From Nymphaea colorata (taxonomy: Eukaryota; Streptophyta; Magnoliopsida; Nymphaeales; Nymphaeaceae), in contig NC_045142.1 in NCBI RefSeq assembly GCF_008831285.2, positions 21,887,354-21,951,353 on the forward strand: 64,000 nucleotides of DNA. Direction: 5' to 3'. A model generated the notes under the pieces. The model was not told where the DNA came from. It made no database searches and saw nothing but the letters and a program-made list of their open reading frames with translations. A program made the position numbers and the translations under genes. Shown in pieces: positions 51,940-62,369 of this stretch (positions are counted from its first letter, which is position 1; each line of letters begins with the position of its first letter).

Positions 51940-52683
51940 GGTTGGTCGCTTTGTTTAATGACATTTAATTTTTTTGGTTAATGACATTTAGGGGGCATTT
52001 AATTTTAGTTGAAGACTTTCTTTTAAAAAAGTCTTTTTTCACTCATATTTTTGAATGTTCTACATCCATTACACCACTCCTCTTAATGACATTTAGTCGG
52101 CAATTAATTTTGGTTAATGACATTTAATGGGTAATTTGGTTGAAGTCCTTTTTTTAGGAAAGTTTTTTCTCACCCAAATTTTTGAATGTTATATTACTTT
52201 TGCTCACTCTGCTTAATGACATTTAGTCGACCACTAATTTGGGTTAATGACATATAACCGGTAACTTGGTTGAAGGCTTTCCTCTCGGAAAATCTTTCCC
52301 CACACAGATTTTTGAATGTTCTGCATGACTTTTGAATGTTATATTACTTTTAGTCGTGGTCGGTCTCTTTGCTTAATGACATTTATTTGGCAACTAATTT
52401 GAGTTAATGACATATAGTCGGTAATTTGGTTGAAGACTTTCTTCTAAGAAAATCTTTCCCCACAACAGATTTTTGAATGTTCTACATCGATTACTCGTGA
52501 TGGGTCGCTTTGCTCATTGACATTTAGTCGACAACCTAATTTGGTTAATAGCATTTAGCTGCCAGTTTGGTTGAAGACTTTCTTTTAAGAAAGTCTTTTT
52601 CAACTTAGATTTTCGACTGTTCTACATCGATCACTCATGGTCGGTCCCTTTGCTTAATGATATTTAGTCAACAATGACTTTTA
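51940..52683. repeat. Minisatellite, about 5 copies, period 128-161 bp
   Basis: The landmark AATGACATTTA recurs at 51957, 52085, 52214, 52375, 52516 (variant ATTGACATTTA) and 52655 (variant). Each unit also carries a GGTTAATGACAT half, GGTTGAAGACTTTCTT, a pyrimidine-rich TCTTTTTTC block and TTTTTGAATGTTCTACATC. The sixth copy is interrupted by the PIF/Harbinger element and continues at 55207 (TTAGTCGGCAACTAATTTTG). Confidence 0.88.
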
Positions 52684-53379
52684 CGCCCTGTCTGGTTGGA
52701 GAGAAAGGGAGAGATTGATCAATCAATCATTTGTTTGGTTGATTAATTGTAAAGGAGGGAAATGAAATAAAATTTAAAAGTTTGTTTGGTTGAAAGGGGA
52801 TGAAAGGAAAAGGAAGGGAAAGGAAAAAGAAGCATAGTGTAAATCCAATCCTTCCAATTTGTAAATCTAATCCCTCCAAAACTGGAGGGATCGAGAAGGA
52901 AAGGAAAGCAAGGGAAGAGCACTGAGTTTTTTTCTACCCACAATACTCCTTCCACTCAAGTCTTTTTTAAGTGCACTAAAACTGTTGATAGTCGATCGTC
53001 CTCTCTCACACTTGGTCGATGAAGAGATTGCAGAGTCCCTTATGCATGGATTCGAATTTGAGCCAACCTCGAGCTGGAGCTTCTAAGACTCGATTCGAGC
53101 TGGAGCTGGCCTAGCTCTGCTCATGTCCACCCCACAACATACACCTTGGGTGTTTCTTATCTCAACGAAGTACAGATTTTTTTTTTTTTAACTTTTCAAG
53201 TCAGGAATAAAGAAAGGAAAGGTTTTCAGTGGGTTTTAGGAAGGCCTTGTCCAAAGAAACCTGGTTGGTTATATAATGACCATTCACTGGTTGGAGAAAG
53301 AACAACAAAGTGATGCTAATAAAAAAGCAAATATGTCACTGCTTTTAGGAGCCATGCATCATTAGGTTGATCAAATACT

Positions 53380-53700
53380 CTTTTTGATGATCATGTGAAA
53401 TCTGAGATGAGAACCTGCCTTTCAAAGATGTTCTCTTTGTTTGAGGTTCAAGCAGGCTCACTCTTATTACAATCTGATGATTCATTGGAAGCATCTGCAA
53501 AGATGGCCCTGAGGAGTCTATCAGATCTTCAATGGATGTGTAAGATTCTTCCAAAGATGGATTTAATGAAGGATTTTGTAGCAAGTTGGTTATGCACTTC
53601 ATGGAGAGGAGAAGATTGATACCTTATTATGGGAATTCAAACTAAAGCTCTTAGAAGTATTGGGCGGAGTATTAGAAGCAATAGGGTATGGTTGATTTGG
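53380..53700 (+). pseudogene. Captured host-gene fragment, probably BTB/POZ protein C-terminal region
   Basis: The + strand frame reads CLSKMFSLFEVQAGSLLLQS, then EASAKMALRSLSDLQWMC and MDLMKDFVASWL. After a 1-nt frameshift it continues as LLWEFKLKLLEVLGGVLEAIG followed by a stop. This sequence resembles the C-terminal part of plant BTB/POZ-domain proteins of the At1g63850/At2g13690 type as I remember them; the name is tentative. No start, no BTB domain and no intact frame are present, so it is a non-functional fragment carried inside the transposon. Confidence 0.6.
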
Positions 53701-53958
53701 CCTAATAATGCTAACAAACACTGCTATGCTATGAAGAAGAGTAGAAGACACGGCCTTTCAGAAGCTATGCAGCATTAATATTTGATGCCAACGTATTTTC
53801 AGCTATTCCTTTAATTTTTATGACATATATGAACAAAAAATTCAATTAAAGGGCACCAAGGTCACCAGAGAAAAAAATAATTTTAGTTTTTTTTTTTTTT
53901 CCTTTTCCTTAAATTAAGCTGCATCACTCAACAAAACAAATAGGACATAATACTCTGG

Positions 53959-53994
<36 letters not shown>

Positions 53995-54550
53995 TGGGCC
54001 CTCCAACCCTTTAGCTTACCTTCAGTCTTCCCTCCGTCTTGTGGACTCCCAATACCCAAATCGGCGCCCACAGACCGATTTTTGAACCATTTGAAAAAGA
54101 AATATACAGGCATGTGCCACCAACACTAGGGTATGTTGCCTATTTTACTCCTCGAAATTGGGCCCAATCAACTGAACCTCGAAATTGGGCCAAATCATTC
54201 GTCAGATTTGTAGGTTGATTCCCACCTACTTGAGTCCTCCTCAAATTAGGAAGTGCTGCCTTCTGTCTAATGCCAGGAATCGCTTGTCTTGATTGTTATC
54301 CTAGTGCACATAAAACTTAAAAATGGTCTGATAGCTATTGTCTTTTTTATGTTGAATCACAATTACATGTACCAAACCTTTCCCTTCACCCTCCTTCTTG
54401 GTGGGTAAACATGTTCGTATTGGTGATCTTTCTAATCTGTGCGTTTTGTGATTGCGGTTGATGATTTTCTTTTGATTTATGTGTTCTTTCGCATTTGTGA
54501 GTGTTTGAAATAACCGACTTATTTGTTTACCTTCTTTCTTATTAGAAGAC

Positions 54551-54900
54551 ATGAGACGACGCCAACAACAACAAGTTGTTCTGTTTTTATGTTATATCTT
54601 TTATTATTTCATACGTCGAAGACAACATCAAAAACAACTTGTGCATCGATCAATTAGACTATCTTATGAAGAAAGACAAAAATTTAGAGATCAAATTATA
54701 TATAAATTAGATGATCATATACATAGTCGCAATATAACACGCATGGGAACATAAACTTTCAAAGAGTTATGTGATATTCTTCAACATGACCATGGACTAT
54801 GTAGTACAAGACATTGTAAAGTAGAAGAACAAGTTTCTCTCTTTCTCATGATGTTGTTTCACACATAAACATCGATCGGTTCAATTTTGGTTCTATCATT
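54551..54900 (+). pseudogene. PIF/Harbinger transposase N-terminal remnant
   Basis: After LSYEERQKFRDQIIYKLDD and a stop, the frame continues FKELCDILQHDHGL then CSTRHCKVEEQVSLFLMMLF. The STR..x(3-5)VEEQVxxFLxxL signature is typical of the region before the DDE domain of plant Harbinger transposases. The catalytic DDE part is missing, so the element cannot move by itself. Confidence 0.8.
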
Positions 54901-55206
54901 TAACACTCTCTCAAGGGTATGGAGCATGGACTCTCATTGAACACAAAACCGGGGCTCCACTAGAAGGGAAACGTCTCAATTTTTTAAACATTTTGAAAGT
55001 TAGGGATATTATTATAAAGTATTATAAATTTTAATATTTCCTTTCCTTTATATAGTCCAAACAAACATGATTTTAGCCTTTCATTTCTTTTCCTTTCCTT
55101 TTTATTCAAACAAGCTTTATAATCATCTCTTTCATTTCTTTTGTCCTTTCCATTCAATTCCTTTCTCATTCTCTTTCCCTCTCTTTCCCTCCAACCAAAC
55201 AAGACG

Positions 55207-56850
55207 TTAGTCGGCAACTAATTTTGAAGACTTTCTAGTTAAATATGAACATGGATTCTAATGTAGTTGAATCCATATTTAAAAAAAAAGGTTGTGGGAT
55301 GATAGTAGATATGACAGATGTGGCATAAGGCAGGCTGGATCTAGATAAAAAGTGATCATGAAAAAAGGAAGTCTTGATTAAATGTAAAAGTTGCATGTTG
55401 GACGATCATGCTCAATGTTGTAAGAAGCGTATATCTCACAAAAAAAAAAACTCAAAAGCGTTTTTTGGAAAAGCTGCCTTGAGGTAGGGCCGTGAGATGC
55501 ACACATCCCTGAAGCATGCACTTCATTTGGTAGATACGTACGCCACTGTCCGTGGCATGCTTCGTGCTTGAGGTGTACACCTTTGGGACGGAGTCTGTTT
55601 AGTTTTTTTAATTAAAAAAATTAAAAATTAAATAAAAGTAGTCAAGCGTGGTTCACATGTAGCCCTAACTGAACCCCGTTTGTATCCATGTTCCCTTTTT
55701 CTCAATGTCAAATCACCTGTGAAATTGAACGCAACATGCTTGTGAAATTGCTAGAGGCTGGAACTGCGGTTGGTGGAGTTATTGCCCAACGTCAGAAATT
55801 CCATTGCAGTTGTAGGTCTCTCTCTTTGAGTCTCTTTCTTTCCAAGGCTGACATCGAACATAAGTGGCCACCTTTCTCTCTCTGTCCATGGCTGGTGCTG
55901 ACCATAGTCACTTTCTCGCTCTCTCAGCTCCCTGACCATGATTGGTCACCGTCTTTCTTGCTTTGTGTGTGTCGCTATGGTTGTCCTGTGGCTTACAGTG
56001 TGCCGCCATGGGGCTTACGGTGTTGTGACTTTTGTTACTTTGTGTGTATCACCATGGCCAGTGTTGTGGTTTACAGTGTCGTAGCAATGTGGCTTACAAA
56101 ATCAGGACTTAGACCCTTTAATTATTCTTTGTTTTACTATTGTCATCATTTAGAATCTGGGACCTCTACTCCATCGCTGCTGGTCCTCCTCCCATTGTTG
56201 CCAAGTGTTGCAAGTGGTATTTTAGTTTATTATATCTTTTGGCATTTGTATTCTATGACTTGGCATTTAATGCATCTTTACTTTATTATATTTTCTTTCA
56301 AAATTTTTAGGTGTCTTAGTTCATGCTGTTTTTTGTGTGCTTCACAATTATATTCAATCATTTATCGAATCAATTCATGAGTATTTATTACATTGTTTCG
56401 TTTTATATAAATACATAAAGAAACAAGAAAAATTTACACTAGTACAATTACCTTTTCTATTATATATATATTTTTGTCAATGCTTTTTTCTTTTTTGTTT
56501 GGGTTATATGTTTTGTTTTCTTTTTCTTTAGTTTTAGATTAAACATGTTCTTGTTTTGGAAGAGTTGTCTGTCTTCTCCACTTCTGTTTAGTATGATTAT
56601 CATGTTAAAGAAAAATGACAATGGTAATTGATGCATTGTGGTAGACAATCTGTCTATATTTTTATGTGTTTTTTCAATAGTTGTTTTGCATTAAGTTTGT
56701 AATATATTGTTACTTGTTAGTAATTCCAATTTGTCGTACGGTGTCAATATTTGTTACATTATGTATTGTTAATATTTGGGTATGCTTAGTAATTTGAGCT
56801 TTTGCATACAATGTAATTGAACTCAATTGATGCTTATTGAATTGTATTTG
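55207..56850. other. Intergenic region between the PIF and hAT remnants
   Basis: Begins with the remainder of the minisatellite unit. The long open frame at 55688-56380 is rich in Leu/Ser/Cys from pyrimidine-rich DNA and has no family signature; I do not call it a gene. It might be the 5' part of the hAT element, but no terminal repeat was found. Confidence 0.45.
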
Positions 56851-56869
56851 TAGTACATTGTTTAGGTTT

Positions 56870-59330
56870 GAAAAAAAAAATGTCACGGCAGGATCCAACA
56901 TGGGAACATTGTGTAAGCAAACTTATAGAGGTGGGGTTTGCAGAATGAAACATTACTTGGCTGAAACTAAAAAAGATGCTAAGTATGAGACAAAACACCA
57001 CAAGTGTTGTACAATTTTTCAATAATTATTTGCAGGTACAAAAAAAGTAAAATACAAAAAAAAAAGACAATCTTCAATTGGGTAAAAATGAATGTTTTGA
57101 TGAAAGATAATGGTAGCCTTACACCTCCCAATGTTCGTAAATTTGAAATTTCATGAGGTGTAATTGATCAATTTATAACTTCAGATATACAATAACCAAC
57201 AATCAACAATGCCTTCAACAAAGAGGAAAGAAAACAAGTATATTCTGTCATAGGTCATTTCTTTTTTGAGAATGCTTTATCATTTAATTGATCTAACAGT
57301 CCATATTTTGAGAAAATGATTGAAGGTGTGGAAAATTATGGTCGATGATTAAAACCACCAACCTACAATGATACCCAAACTTCTATTCTGAAAGAAGAAG
57401 TTGACAAAGTGCAAATGAAATTAGAGGACTAAAAGAAGACATGGTTGAAGGCTAGTTGTATCATAATGGTAGATGGCAGATGGTAAAAATAAAAATTTGA
57501 TTAACTTTCTTGTAAATAATTATTCAGCTACAGTTTTTTTCAGTTTTATGATAGTAGTGGTGTAAAAAAGATAGTTGATAATTTGGTAAAATTATTCATG
57601 AAGATAATTAAAGAAGTTATAGAGAAAAACGTAGGTAGTTACCGATAATGCTCCTAACTACAAACCTGTAGGTACGAAGTTAAAAGAAATTGATAGGTTT
57701 CAGCATATTTCCTTGTGCAGCTCATTGACCAGGTTTAATTTTTGAAGACATTGCTAAAATACATTTACATAAAGAAGTGATTGAAAAATCAAAAGTTGTA
57801 AGTACATTTATATATGAAACATACCTAGGTATTAAATTTGATGAAAAAATATACAAATAGTAAAGAACTTCTACGACCTGCTATTACATGTTTTGCTACT
57901 TCGTATCTTACTTTTCAGAGTATTCGTACAAACAAAATAGCATTGAAGAACATGTTTTTGTCTCCAAAATTTCAAGGCTGTGATTATTATACTAAAAATC
58001 GTAAAGGTAAAGAAGTAATGTGAATTGTACTCAAGATAAAAGGTTTGAGGTTTTGAAAGACAAAATAATATATTATTAAAGTTACATTACCTTTAGTGAA
58101 GGTGTTGATTCAAATGAAAAGATAGTTTCGTATAATCATATGAGAAAAATGACAAAAGAAGAAGAAGAAATAGATACAATGTAAACCATGATCAGAAAAT
58201 GAATATACAAATTTGAAAAATAATTGATAATAAATGGGATAATCAAGCGCATAATCATTTACATTTGTTGGATATTATCTTAACCCACATTTTCATTATG
58301 ATGATGATGTCCTTAAAGATAGAAAAATATAGGCTGGACTAATGGAATGTCTAGAAATTATAATGCCTACTGTAGAAGAAAAATGTGATATTTTAGTTTA
58401 ACTTGATTCATATGAGAATGAAGTTATTGAGTTCGACATATCATTAGCAATTGGAACAAGAAAGAAAAAACATCTTAGTACAATTTTTTATTATTATTTT
58501 GATTTATATTATTAACTTATGATTGGATCAAATGAAGTTATCTATACTACTTTTTTTATTTAGTTTTGTCAGCTGATTGGTGGAATGTATTTGGTGAGGA
58601 TACAAAAGAATTAAAGAATTTTGCTTTGAGAATTATTAATCTTACATGCAGCACATGAGGATATGAGTGTAATTGAAGTTCATTCTCTATGATAAATAAA
58701 TGAAACTTTCACATCATTTATTTTACTATCATTCAAATATTTTTTTATAATTGTTAGATGAGTAACTTTTGCAATTACATGATAGGTACATACAAAAAGA
58801 AGAAATCACCTTGAGTAAGAAAAACTTAATTCTTTGGTGTTAGTCATGTATAATATGAAGTTCAGTAAAAGAGAAATGAGAAAAAAAGTATTTAAGATCG
58901 ATTCAGATGATGAATGGTTCAACAAAATTCTGTTTTACCACTTTCAATAGGTGATCCTTGGTTGCACTCATCCTTCGAGATCAAAGACATTAATGTCCAC
59001 CCTGCTTTCAAAGATATATCAAGGTCTATGAAAAAACGTAAATGTGTTTCATCTTCTCAAAAGAAAAGTGTTTGACAAAAGTAATTCTATATGTTTGTAA
59101 TTTTTAAAATAAAGATAAGAACATTGTGTTTTTTTTTTTTTTACTGACTGTTATATTTTGTTATGTGTTATTGTTTTTATATGAAGGTAAAACACTAATA
59201 AAAGATTTAAGCTGGAGAGTTTTGATGATGAAGCAACTGAAAAGGAAGATGAACCTATTCAATATGACGGTTCAAATGAAGTCCATAATTGATCAATTGC
59301 CTACAAAAGTCATTTGAACTTTGTTAAATA
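56870..59330 (+). mobile_element. Decayed autonomous hAT transposon (BED, DUF659, hAT C-terminal regions)
   Basis: In order: a BED-type zinc finger remnant (RQDPTWEHC near 56890; GGVCRMKHYLAETKKD near 56930); a DUF659-like region (SCIIMVDGRW then NLINFLVNNYSATVFF near 57450-57540); FIYETYLGIKF; KKYTNSKELLRPAITCFATS near 57840-57900; and a C-terminal hAT dimerisation-like motif (ADWWNVFGEDTKELKNFALR near 58570-58640). Stops and frameshifts break every segment. The termini and the 8-bp duplication could not be located, so the limits given are those of the coding remnant. It is an inactive copy. Confidence 0.85.
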
Positions 59331-60670
59331 TCAATTGATAATTGCACAAATTAGTTACTTTTTAAATTTTTGTACATATACATATTTCAATATACTTATA
59401 TTATTGTTCACTAATACTTGTTATTTATTTATTATCCTCGTTGATATTATCATCTAAATATTGGTTTTCTTAGTTTTGGTTATTTATTTGTCAATGATAG
59501 TTTATTTAACTATTTAGAACTGGTCAGCGCCCCAATTATGCAAATACTATTTCTACTATGTAGACATTTTTGTTTGGATTTACAAATTATTGTGGTTTGC
59601 ATATGATGAGTATTCTTTATTGATATGCTTACTATTGTAGTCATTTTTTTCAGTTTTTTTTATAAATATTAACATAATTCACAAATTTTTAGTTTTTTTT
59701 TTTAATTTTATTGTTATTTCTATAAATATTAATATAGTTCACAAATTTGTGTGCAGTTCAATTAACGCACCTTGGTTATGCCTTATCACGCCAACATTGA
59801 TAATGCCTTATCACGCCATTCTCTAGTCATTGAGATCTCATCCAAGTGTGAATTACGTTTGACCCTTTATCAAAATTATTGCCTTCTCATTATTGATTGA
59901 TTTCTAAAGTTAACCAATGTAATTTTATCGATAAAATATATTTAAATGTCAAACATGTTTGAATATTTGTAATACTTAAGTTTTAATTATTTTAATTGCA
60001 AGATTGTTGTGATATTATTAAGAATCAAACCTAATTAACAGTGAGATGGATTTCTCAAATTTTGAGTAAGTTTGAGTTTGAGAACAATATGACATGGCGT
60101 CGGAATATAAGATTGTAGGAGTTCCAAGAACCGAGAAAAAGGAAATACATTGCAATGTTGCTCTACACTTTATTCCTATCTAAAAATTACTTAAAACAAT
60201 GTTAGACTTGGATATAAAATGTTAAGATATTACTATCTAGAAATTTCAATCTTTTTGATATCGACAATATTTCAAGATGATGATATCGACTTTATTGTTC
60301 TTCAAATGATCCTATGCTCAAACCAACAACGCTTGACTTTAAGTTTCTTAATTGTTTACCATTAAAAAAACAAACATCAATTCGTGAATCTCCCATGCAA
60401 CAACCTATTGGTTTTTGCTTCTAAACATATTGAGGGTTTTCCTCTATTATTCTCATTTATATTCCCGAGAAAAAAAAACCCAATTAAGTACCAAATCATC
60501 ATGCAACCCTTATTGTGTATATAAGCGCTTCTGGAGCTCTGATACAAATTAAGGCCCATAAAACACAAGATATATGCAGCATTTTTTATCTATTAAAAAA
60601 TTACAGAAAACCTAAAAGTTCGCATCACCAATGTGACATACCATATACCATATTTTTTCTTATGTTCTTC
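59331..60670. other. Intergenic AT-rich region
   Basis: Very AT-rich, with poly-T runs and no coding signal. It probably includes the unlocated 3' end of the hAT element and the 3' flank of the small plastid-protein gene. Confidence 0.45.
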
Positions 60671-60674
60671 TTCA

Positions 60675-60676
<2 letters not shown>

Positions 60677-60721
<45 letters not shown>
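60677..60721. repeat. (AT)n microsatellite, about 22 repeats
   Basis: An uninterrupted AT tract of about 45 bp lies only 4 bp beyond the stop codon of the - strand gene, so it would sit at the very start of its 3' untranslated region. Confidence 0.95.
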
Positions 60722-60722
<1 letters not shown>

Positions 60723-60725
60723 CAT

Positions 60726-61133
60726 TCAGGAAGGAGGAGGAGGTGCAGATTCCTTAACGTCGTGGAAGACTTCGGAGCTTTTGTAGAAGATGTGAGCTCT
60801 CCTATTGTAGTCCATTGGCTCCTTCCCCTGGTCATCCCCCATCAGGGCCTCCTCCTCCAGTTTCTCCAGCTCCTCCTTCCCCACCTCCTCTAACCCTTCT
60901 CCTTCCTCGACCTCCTCACCCGCCTCCATTTCTTCCTTCTCCGGCTTGCCAGCCGGTCGGAAAGACGCCCTCCTAGTCCTGCGCCAATACCGGCGCAGCT
61001 CCGGCAACTGCCACCACGACTTACGGCTAGGGCAGAAGGTTTTCGGCTGCCGTAAAAGCGAAAATGGTGGCGGGGACCTGAGAAGGCGTGGTGGAGGGGA
61101 GCCTGCGGCGGTTGAGAGGCAAAGGGCGTTCAT
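60726..61133 (-). CDS. Small single-exon protein, probably plastid-targeted, function unknown
   Basis: An intronless 135-aa frame starts at ATG 61133 and stops at 60726-60728. The first about 40 residues are rich in Ser, Pro, Leu and Arg with almost no acid (MNALCLSTAAGSPPPRLLRS), as in chloroplast transit peptides. The middle is basic and aromatic (KSWWQLPELRRYWRRTRR). A strongly acidic Glu-rich helix follows (about residues 68-95), then the block DYNRRAHIFYKSSEVFHDVK, which looks like a conserved element, and a PPPPS tail. I do not recognise the family. Coding status is supported by the raised GC content compared with the flanks, the amino-acid pattern and good start context (G at -3). A plastid role is inference from the N terminus. 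Confidence 0.7.
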   Translation of the reverse strand: MNALCLSTAAGSPPPRLLRSPPPFSLLRQPKTFCPSRKSWWQLPELRRYWRRTRRASFRPAGKPEKEEMEAGEEVEEGEGLEEVGKEELEKLEEEALMGDDQGKEPMDYNRRAHIFYKSSEVFHDVKESAPPPPS

Positions 61134-61199
61134 GGCTGCCGGTGCTCTAGATAGGAGTCCGAAACGATCTACAAAGAAAGCAAGGAACCGTTGAAGTTA

Positions 61200-61831
61200 T
61201 ACTGCGGACGGACCAGAGCCTCGCACTCACGTGACACCACGTGTCCTGTCACGTGCCGCACATATGAGACACCAGGTGGGAGCATGAAAGTGGGTCGGGT
61301 CGTGATCCACACTCACCCATATTAAATCAGGTGAAATCCGGGTCTGGTAGGCGAGAAACGGAGAATGTGGTCCCGATGCTAATTGGTCGGGTCGTACCCG
61401 TGCTAAAATCTTATAAAATTTGGATTTTTCATTTCACAGAGAAGGAAGTGGTCCGGGTTTTAGTGGCCAGATCACGGATCCAGATTTGGTACCGAATAAA
61501 GTAATCTGGATCGGGTCACATTTGAGAACAACGTGTAAAAAAAACCCGGTTTCTTAAGAAAGTGGTTCGGGGTGATATTGATAATGGGTTGGGTCGTATC
61601 CGACGCTGACACCTAATGGGCACCACTCCAGGCTTGGGCTGTCAAAATGGCCTCCGGCAGGCTCGGGTCCGAGTAGAAATCGATTTAGATTCAAGTCCGA
61701 GTTGAAATCGACATGGATTCAGACTGAATCGGGTCAGGCCCAATAAATCATATATATATATTATTTTTCAATATAAATTTAATCGGCCACCCCTCAAGAG
61801 GTGCTAGATTCCTCCTTGCCAGTCCATTTAA

Positions 61832-61874
<43 letters not shown>

Positions 61875-62369
61875 ATAGAGATATATATATAATAGAGAGA
61901 GAGAGAGAGAGTTGGGAACACAAGCAAACCAAACCTATCTTTCATTGCAACAGATGAAACAATTGAATGGATTGAAATAATTAAAGAACAGAGAAAGATA
62001 CCAAAATACAGCGTCTGGAGCTTTGCATGGCAAGAGAGAAAGTGCACATTTCCCATAAGATTTAGATCAGTGGGATACTCCAGCCAGTGGACAAGGGCAT
62101 TCAGGAAGACATCCATATCTATCAAGACCGATGTAAGGGGATTCTTGCCATGCAAATTCCAAAGAAACGACCAAAGGACAGATGAACAAAGAATAGAATA
62201 GACGAACTAGTGGAAGAACCAAAAGAGATTCGTCATGATGAGCTTCGCCTGACTGATCCCCAACAAACCTTGAAACCACGCAGACATAGTGTGACGTCCG
62301 CAAAAGAAGAATAACAATGAAGGTTTCCAATGCTTCCGGATGAATATACACATTACAATATGCTTGTCC
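61200..62369. other. Intergenic region / 3' flank of the right-edge gene
   Basis: Contains GGTCGGGTC- and GGCTCGGGTCCGAGT-type low-complexity repeats (about 61290-61740) and the TC/TA/GA hairpin tract near 61.83-61.91 kb. No gene is seen; open frames on the - strand at 61748-62425 are shadows and 3' untranslated sequence of the right-edge gene. Confidence 0.5.
61829..61912. repeat. (TC)n(TA)n...(GA)n palindromic microsatellite
   Basis: A (CT)n tract of about 25 bp is followed by (AT)n, TAATAGAGATATATATATAA and a (GA)n tract. The CT and GA arms are complementary, so the strand can fold into a long hairpin of about 80 bp. Confidence 0.85.

Larger units (their letters stand above)
52684..55206. 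mobile_element. Degenerate PIF/Harbinger transposon, 2.5 kb
   Basis: The left terminus is CGCCCTGTCTGGTTGGAG; the reverse complement of the right terminus is CGTCTTGTTTGGTTGGAG. The similarity continues into GA-rich subterminal inverted repeats. TTA flanks both ends (52681-52683 and 55207-55209), the target duplication of PIF/Harbinger elements. The flanking minisatellite unit becomes continuous across the empty site, which supports the boundaries. Inside lie a BTB/POZ-like gene fragment (about 53380-53700), an (AG)n tract (about 53961-53992) and a transposase remnant (about 54551-54900). Confidence 0.88.

Noticed and set aside
55688-56380. 230-codon open frame between transposon remnants
   Set aside because: It is Leu/Cys/Ser-rich from pyrimidine-rich DNA, has no domain signature or splice support, and lies in a transposon block.
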